The notes below the pieces were generated by a model. That model saw nothing but the letters and a program-made list of their open reading frames with translations. It was not told where the DNA came from and ran no database searches. A DNA stretch of 26,386 bases from JBBSTY01 sp038235385 (GTDB lineage: Bacteria; Actinomycetota; Acidimicrobiia; Acidimicrobiales; Acidimicrobilacustridaceae): contig JBBSTY010000044.1 of assembly GCA_038235385.1 (NCBI GenBank), positions 1 to 26,386 on the forward strand. The letters are read 5' to 3'. The position numbers were made by a program, and so were the translations under genes. This document shows positions 22,747 to 26,386 of this stretch, in pieces. The stretch's first letter is position 1; every line of letters starts with the position of its first letter.

Positions 22747-23820
22747 TCAGCGAGCGAGCTGGGCCGACCCGGTGATCGGGGGTAGGTCCCGCGAGCTGAG
22801 CGGTCCGGCCGGTGCGGCGACCACCGCGGGGATGGCGTTGACGATGCGGTTGGCGGCGGTGGCGTTGCCGCCGCCGGCGGCACCGGATTCGCCCGGCTCG
22901 GTGCCGTGGATCGACACGGTGAGGTTGGGGTGGCCGGTGATCTGCACGCGGTGCTCACCGCCGGGCGAGCTCGATGTCGGCCAGTCGGGGGCGCACTCGT
23001 CGTCGATGCGGGTGATGTGCTCCATGACGATGAGGGGACGACCGTCGACGACGCCACGAACCTCGAAGCGGAAGGCACCCTGACCGCCCTGCTCGAACGT
23101 GCCCATGCCGGGAACCTCGATCGTGCGCTCGAGCGGCCGACGCTCCACCTCGATCTCGATGGCCTCCACCTCGACGCCGAGCAGGTCGGCGACCACGCGC
23201 ACCATGGGCGCCCACACCATGTCGAGCGAGAGATCGAGGAGCATCAGGGGCATCTCGTCCATGGAACCGCCGAAGCCGATGACCGAGCGCACCACCTCGG
23301 GCTGGTCGTAGAGCGCGTAGTTGAACACCTCCTGCACGCGGATCTCGGTGATGCCGGCGCTCACCCCGCTGAGGAGCGCAGGGAGGATGTCGAGCGCCCA
23401 ACCGGGATCGATGCCCGACACGAACACCGATGCGTCGCCCTCGGCCCAGACCGGCTCGAGCACCTCGATCAGCTCCCGAGGTGCGCTGGGTGGGTGCAGC
23501 AGCGGATAGAACGACGTCGACACGACGTTGACCCCGGCCGCGAGGCAGCCGATGAGGTCGGCGTAGGCGTCGTCGGGTCGGGTGTCGGCCGTGGCGGTGT
23601 AGACCACGGCGTCGATGCCGTGGGCCGTGGCGATCGACGTGTCATCGGTGGCGATGATCCCGAGCGGCGCGATGCCCGCCAACTCGCCGGCGTCCTTGCC
23701 CACCTTCTCCGGGTTCGACACCACCACGCCGACGAGCTCCAGATCGCGGTGCGCGGCCACGGCCCGGATCGCCGGCCGCCCCACGTTGCCCGTCCCCCAC
23801 ACCACGACGCGATAGGTCAT
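22747..23820 (-). CDS. Dihydrodipicolinate reductase-like Rossmann protein
   Basis: A 357-residue NAD(P)-binding protein like those annotated as dihydrodipicolinate-reductase N-terminus domain or diaminopentanoate-dehydrogenase-like in mycobacteria. The nucleotide loop VVVWGTGNVGRPAIRAV is at 5-21 (GTGNVG at 9-14), followed by LVGVVVSNPEKVGKDAGEL and VVYTATADTRPD. The middle has NVVSTSFYPLLHPPSAP and VFVSGIDPGWALDILPALLSG, the family's conserved stretch. It lacks the typical DapB C-terminal features, so lysine synthesis is unlikely. The last 40 residues are Ala/Pro-rich. The start at 23820 is supported by a TACAGT box six bases upstream. It is convergent with the VOC gene (ten bases apart) and divergent from mtnA. 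Relatives sit beside lipid and sterol genes, but the substrate is unknown. Confidence 0.85.
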   Translation of the reverse strand: MTYRVVVWGTGNVGRPAIRAVAAHRDLELVGVVVSNPEKVGKDAGELAGIAPLGIIATDDTSIATAHGIDAVVYTATADTRPDDAYADLIGCLAAGVNVVSTSFYPLLHPPSAPRELIEVLEPVWAEGDASVFVSGIDPGWALDILPALLSGVSAGITEIRVQEVFNYALYDQPEVVRSVIGFGGSMDEMPLMLLDLSLDMVWAPMVRVVADLLGVEVEAIEIEVERRPLERTIEVPGMGTFEQGGQGAFRFEVRGVVDGRPLIVMEHITRIDDECAPDWPTSSSPGGEHRVQITGHPNLTVSIHGTEPGESGAAGGGNATAANRIVNAIPAVVAAPAGPLSSRDLPPITGSAQLAR

Positions 23821-23826
23821 GGCCGG

Positions 23827-23832
23827 ACTGTA
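23827..23832 (-). promoter_or_regulatory. Candidate -10 (TACAGT), leaderless Rossmann-protein transcript
   Basis: TACAGT on the minus strand with six bases to the ATG at 23820. No ribosome binding site is present, which fits leaderless translation. Confidence 0.45.
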
Positions 23833-23890
23833 GCGATCCGGTCCCACCGCTGATGGGTCGCCGGCGGGGATCGCCCGAGGGGCGTCCCGG

Positions 23891-23896
23891 TAGGGT
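23891..23896 (+). promoter_or_regulatory. Candidate -10 (TAGGGT), leaderless mtnA transcript
   Basis: TAGGGT with seven bases to the ATG at 23904, the ideal distance for a transcript that begins at the start codon. It supports 23904 over the earlier possible start at 23853. Confidence 0.48.
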
Positions 23897-23903
23897 GTCG
23901 CCG

Positions 23904-24914
23904 ATGCGGACGATCGACTGGGACGACGGCGCGGTCGTGATCATCGACCAGGTCGCGCTGCCCCACGAGGTGCGCACGCTTCGACTCACCGCGGTCGATG
24001 CCCTGGTGGACGCCATCGTCCGGCTCGCCGTGCGGGGCGCGCCCGCGCTGGGCGGCGCCGGCGCGCTCGGCGCCGTGCTCGCCGGCGAGCAGGGCGCCCG
24101 AGAAGGATGGGACGACGCCGGCGTCGCCGACGCGATCGCCAGGATCCGAAGCGCCCGGCCGACCGCGGTGAACCTCGCGGTGGGCGTCGACCGCATCGCC
24201 GCTCGGCGGCCCGAAGGTCGCGACGCGATGCTCGCCGACGCGCTCGCCCTGCTCGACGAGGACGCGGCCGCCAACCGCGCCATGGGAACGCGGGGGGCCG
24301 ACCTCCTCGCCGAGCTGTGCGGCACGGATGAGCCGATCCGGGTCCACACCCACTGCAACGCCGGCGCGCTGGCGTGCGTCGAGTGGGGCACCGCCCTCGG
24401 CGTCGTGCGCACGCTGCACGAGCGCGGTCGGCTCGGCCGGGTGCTGGCCGACGAGACCCGCCCCCTCCTCCAGGGCGCGCGGCTCACCGCGTGGGAGCTC
24501 GACCAGATGGGGGCCGACTTCCGTGTGGTCGTCGACAGCGCCGGCCCGTTCCTGATCTCGCGTGGCGAGAGCGACGCGGTCGTCGTCGGTGCCGATCGCA
24601 TCGCCGCCAACGGCGACGTCGCCAACAAGATCGGTACCTACTCCCTTGCCCTCGCCGCTGCCCGCGCCGGCATCCCGTTCATCGTCGCCGCTCCCGAATC
24701 CACCATCGATCCCACCACGCCCGACGGCGCGAGCATCGCCATCGAGGACCGCGGCAGCGACGAGGTCCTGTCGTTCGACGGGCACCGCACCGCACCTCCC
24801 GATTCGCTCGCGCTCAACCCCGCCTTCGACATCACCCCGGCCGACCTCGTCACCGCCATCGTCACCGAGGCCCGCACCATCCGCCCGCAGATCGGCGAAC
24901 CCGCAGATGGGTGA
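23904..24914 (+). CDS. mtnA: S-methyl-5-thioribose-1-phosphate isomerase
   Basis: A 336-residue aldose-ketose isomerase of the eIF2B-alpha/MtnA family that turns 5-methylthioribose-1-phosphate into methylthioribulose-1-phosphate in methionine salvage. The family opening MRTIDWDDGAVVIIDQVALP and LAVRGAPALGGAGALGAVLA (about 42-61) are present. The catalytic Cys151 lies in THCNAGALAC and the catalytic Asp231 in VGADRIAANGDVANKIGTY, with the same 80-residue spacing as Cys160/Asp240 of the Bacillus enzyme. Its end, SLALNPAFDITPADLVTAIVTE, is also standard. The length is normal. No mtnB, mtnC, mtnD, mtnK or mtnP is visible here, so other pathway genes must lie elsewhere. The methyltransferase gene overlaps its end by eight bases. 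The start is set by a TAGGGT box seven bases upstream. Confidence 0.95.
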   Translation: MRTIDWDDGAVVIIDQVALPHEVRTLRLTAVDALVDAIVRLAVRGAPALGGAGALGAVLAGEQGAREGWDDAGVADAIARIRSARPTAVNLAVGVDRIAARRPEGRDAMLADALALLDEDAAANRAMGTRGADLLAELCGTDEPIRVHTHCNAGALACVEWGTALGVVRTLHERGRLGRVLADETRPLLQGARLTAWELDQMGADFRVVVDSAGPFLISRGESDAVVVGADRIAANGDVANKIGTYSLALAAARAGIPFIVAAPESTIDPTTPDGASIAIEDRGSDEVLSFDGHRTAPPDSLALNPAFDITPADLVTAIVTEARTIRPQIGEPADG

Positions 24915-25674
24915 CGCCGCGGACCTGCCCCCGACGGTGATCGCCGAGTTCGACGATCCTCGACTGGCGGCGATCTACGACGCCGTCAACACCCACGACC
25001 CCGACGAGCAACCGGCATTCGTCCGACGGGTGCTCGGCGATGCAACCGAGGCGACCATCGTCGACCTCGGATGTGGGACGGGCCTCATCGCCCGCGAGCT
25101 CGCCCGGCAAGGCCATCGGGTCATCGGCGTCGATCCGTCGGCAGCGATGATCGCCGTTGCTCGTCGAGGCCGCGACGCTGATCGAGTGACCTGGATCGTC
25201 GGCGACGTATCCGCCATCGGTACGCCTCGTGCCGATCTCGCCATCATGACGAGCCACGTCGCCCAGTTCTTCGTCTCGGACGACTCGTGGGCGCACGCAC
25301 TGTCGGAGCTGCACGACTCGTTGCGACCCGGCGGACGAATAGCGTTCGAGACCCGCGATCCCCGTGCTCACGAGTGGGACCGATGGACACCGGAGCACCG
25401 GGTGGAGGTCGACGATGCGGCGGCCGGGCCCATCGAGACCTGGTCGGATGCGAAACCGATGGTTGCCGGTGTGGTCGAGTACGCCAACCACTTCCGGTTC
25501 CTGCGAACCGGTGAGGAACTCGTGTCGACGGCCCGCCTCCGGTTCCGGACGCTCGACGACCTCGAGCGCTCCCTCACCGCTGCCGGTCTCACCATCGACC
25601 GGGTCGACGGCGGGTGGGACGGCCGTCCGGTCTCCGATCACACCCCCGAGCTCATCGTCGTCGCGTCTCGCTGA
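24907..25674 (+). CDS. Class I SAM-dependent methyltransferase
   Basis: A 255-residue cytosolic methyltransferase. Motif I IVDLGCGTGLIARELARQGH (51-70) binds S-adenosylmethionine; GVDPSAAMIAVARR follows as the acidic end of the second strand; then VTWIVGDVSAIG and the LHDSLRPGGRIAFETRDPRAHEWDRWTPEHRV segment. The C-terminal half has paired strands (VEYANHFRFLRTGEELVSTARLRFRTLDDLERSLTAAGL), typical of small-molecule methyltransferases. The leading segment FDDPRLAAIYDAVN resembles the start of a group commonly seen in actinobacteria. Its ATG at 24907 lies inside mtnA (eight-base overlap), so it is probably cotranslated with the salvage enzyme; a link to methionine recycling is possible but not shown. 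A weak five-pair stem (25688-25700) follows. The acceptor substrate is unknown. Confidence 0.9.
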   Translation: MGDAADLPPTVIAEFDDPRLAAIYDAVNTHDPDEQPAFVRRVLGDATEATIVDLGCGTGLIARELARQGHRVIGVDPSAAMIAVARRGRDADRVTWIVGDVSAIGTPRADLAIMTSHVAQFFVSDDSWAHALSELHDSLRPGGRIAFETRDPRAHEWDRWTPEHRVEVDDAAAGPIETWSDAKPMVAGVVEYANHFRFLRTGEELVSTARLRFRTLDDLERSLTAAGLTIDRVDGGWDGRPVSDHTPELIVVASR

Positions 25675-25882
25675 GCGCGCGACTCGAGAGCCACGGGCTC
25701 GGTCTCGCGCTCGCCCTCTGCCAAACGCTTTCCCATCGTCGCGAGCCGCGACCTCGTCGCTGACGTCGTCGTCTGGCGCGCGGTGGTCCCGGGGCTCACC
25801 CCCAACGGCGACGTGCGAACAAGATCGACACCTACGACCGGGCGGCGCTGCCAAGCTGCGCTCTTCACGAACCGCGGCGTGT
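25675..25882. other. 208-base gap without a recognisable gene
   Basis: Between the convergent methyltransferase and metallo-hydrolase genes. It holds a short stem GAGCC-ACG-GGCTC at 25688-25700, a possible terminator, and otherwise nothing I can identify. Its base composition is a little less GC-rich than the flanks. Confidence 0.4.
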
Positions 25883-26386
25883 TCAACGGTGCGCGTCGAG
25901 GTAGGCGTTGCAGAGCTGGACGAGGCGATCTCGACCGAAGCTCGGTTCGTGACCTCCGTGCACGACCGTGACCGGCAGCGCCCGGAGCCGCTCCATGGAG
26001 ACGAGGTAGGCATCGATGTCCGAGCCGTCGAGCTGGTCGAGCAGCGGGCCGTCGTAGATGGCGTCGCCCGACAGCAACGTGCCGGTCGCCGCCTCCCACA
26101 GCCCGATGCCGCCGGGGCTGTGTCCGGGGAGGTGGAGCACCTCGAACACCCGATCACCGCAGTCGACGACGTCGCCGTCGCGCAGGATCGTGGTGGCCGG
26201 CGCCGCCGCGATCTCGGACACGACCTGCACCGTGCCGCCGGGCGGCACCGCGTCGATCAGCAGCGCCGGGATGTCGTACCCGGCCTCCCGGTACGGGGCC
26301 AGCACCGTCTCGCCGAGGTGCTCGGACAGCAGCGAGGTGATCCCGGGCCCGGCGACGGCCCCGACCTCGAGCTCGTGGACGGCACG
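25883..26386 (-). CDS. Metallo-beta-lactamase-fold hydrolase, C-terminal part (start outside window)
   Basis: The frame is open to the right edge, giving 167 visible residues, so the gene begins beyond the window. The MBL fold is shown by HLPGHSPGGIGLWEAATGTLLSGDAIYDG, containing the GHSPG metal-ligand histidine and the bridging aspartate of GDAIYD, and by VTVVHGGHEPSFGRDRL near the end, with the last metal-ligand histidine. The first motif, HxHxDH, should lie in the missing part. Between them DGDVVDCGDRVFEVLHLPGHS is typical of glyoxalase-II-like and lactonase-like members. The segment EHLGETVLAPYREAGYDIPALLID resembles the alpha-helical insert found in MBL proteins of actinobacteria. The substrate is unknown. 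It is convergent with the methyltransferase gene. Confidence 0.85.
   Translation of the reverse strand, partial: RAVHELEVGAVAGPGITSLLSEHLGETVLAPYREAGYDIPALLIDAVPPGGTVQVVSEIAAAPATTILRDGDVVDCGDRVFEVLHLPGHSPGGIGLWEAATGTLLSGDAIYDGPLLDQLDGSDIDAYLVSMERLRALPVTVVHGGHEPSFGRDRLVQLCNAYLDAHR

Noticed and set aside
23853..23903. Earlier start for mtnA at 23853
   Set aside because: It adds residues that MtnA proteins lack, and a TAGGGT box sits seven bases before the ATG at 23904.
25801..25835. Resemblance of ACAAGATCG..ACCTAC here to the mtnA segment near 24625
   Set aside because: The match is short and broken, and no neighbouring bases extend it; no evidence of a duplicated gene fragment.
1..26386. 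Mobile elements, phage genes, CRISPR arrays, tRNA or rRNA genes
   Set aside because: No transposase, integrase, phage-type gene, regularly spaced repeat array or tRNA-like cloverleaf was found on reading both strands, though small RNAs cannot be excluded by eye.

Overview
The window reads as a stretch of chromosome from a high-GC actinobacterium. The encoded enzyme mix (F420-type luciferase-like oxidoreductase, several acyl-CoA enzymes, TetR regulators, a DUF1023 hydrolase with a WXG-like head, TANNNT-type -10 elements close to start codons) fits Actinobacteria, and Acidimicrobiia (Ilumatobacter-like) is my best guess. That placement is inference; no rRNA or marker gene is present. I see no tRNA, rRNA, CRISPR array, insertion sequence or integrase. 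Coding density is high: there is no gene-free stretch above 300 bases, and most gaps are 30 to 210 bases.

Left part (1-7433): the 3' end of sbcC; a convergent GNAT acetyltransferase; a minus-strand pair made of a WXG-like/DUF1023 hydrolase and a small lipoprotein; a DUF2237 protein; then a two-gene unit of an ECF sigma factor and, overlapping by ATGA, a one-pass membrane protein. The outer part of that membrane protein looks like a beta-propeller followed by two neocarzinostatin-like domains. Position and coupling suggest an anti-sigma or sensor role.

Middle (7414-15710): an acyl-CoA synthetase and a divergent hotdog thioesterase; a LodA-like quinoprotein oxidase with a Tat/lipoprotein signal, overlapped by its LodB-like flavoprotein maturase; a 482-residue protein I cannot place; and a luciferase-like F420 oxidoreductase.

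Right part (15874-26386): a genuine formylglycine-generating enzyme coupled to a TetR regulator; a DUF2855 protein; a CurA-like NADP-dependent oxidoreductase; an acyl-CoA dehydrogenase; a TetR regulator divergent from a VOC protein; a Rossmann-fold dihydrodipicolinate-reductase-like protein divergent from mtnA; a methyltransferase overlapping mtnA; and the C-terminal part of a metallo-beta-lactamase-fold hydrolase.

Taken together this is mostly lipid/acyl-CoA and redox metabolism with local regulators. The least ordinary units are the LodA/LodB pair (protein-derived quinone cofactor on an apparently Tat-exported lipoprotein), the sigma factor/neocarzinostatin-like membrane protein pair, the WXG-DUF1023/lipoprotein pair, and the orphan formylglycine-generating enzyme. 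Several clean palindromes in promoter gaps are candidate operators, and several start codons sit 6-8 bases after a TANNNT box, which points to leaderless transcripts.
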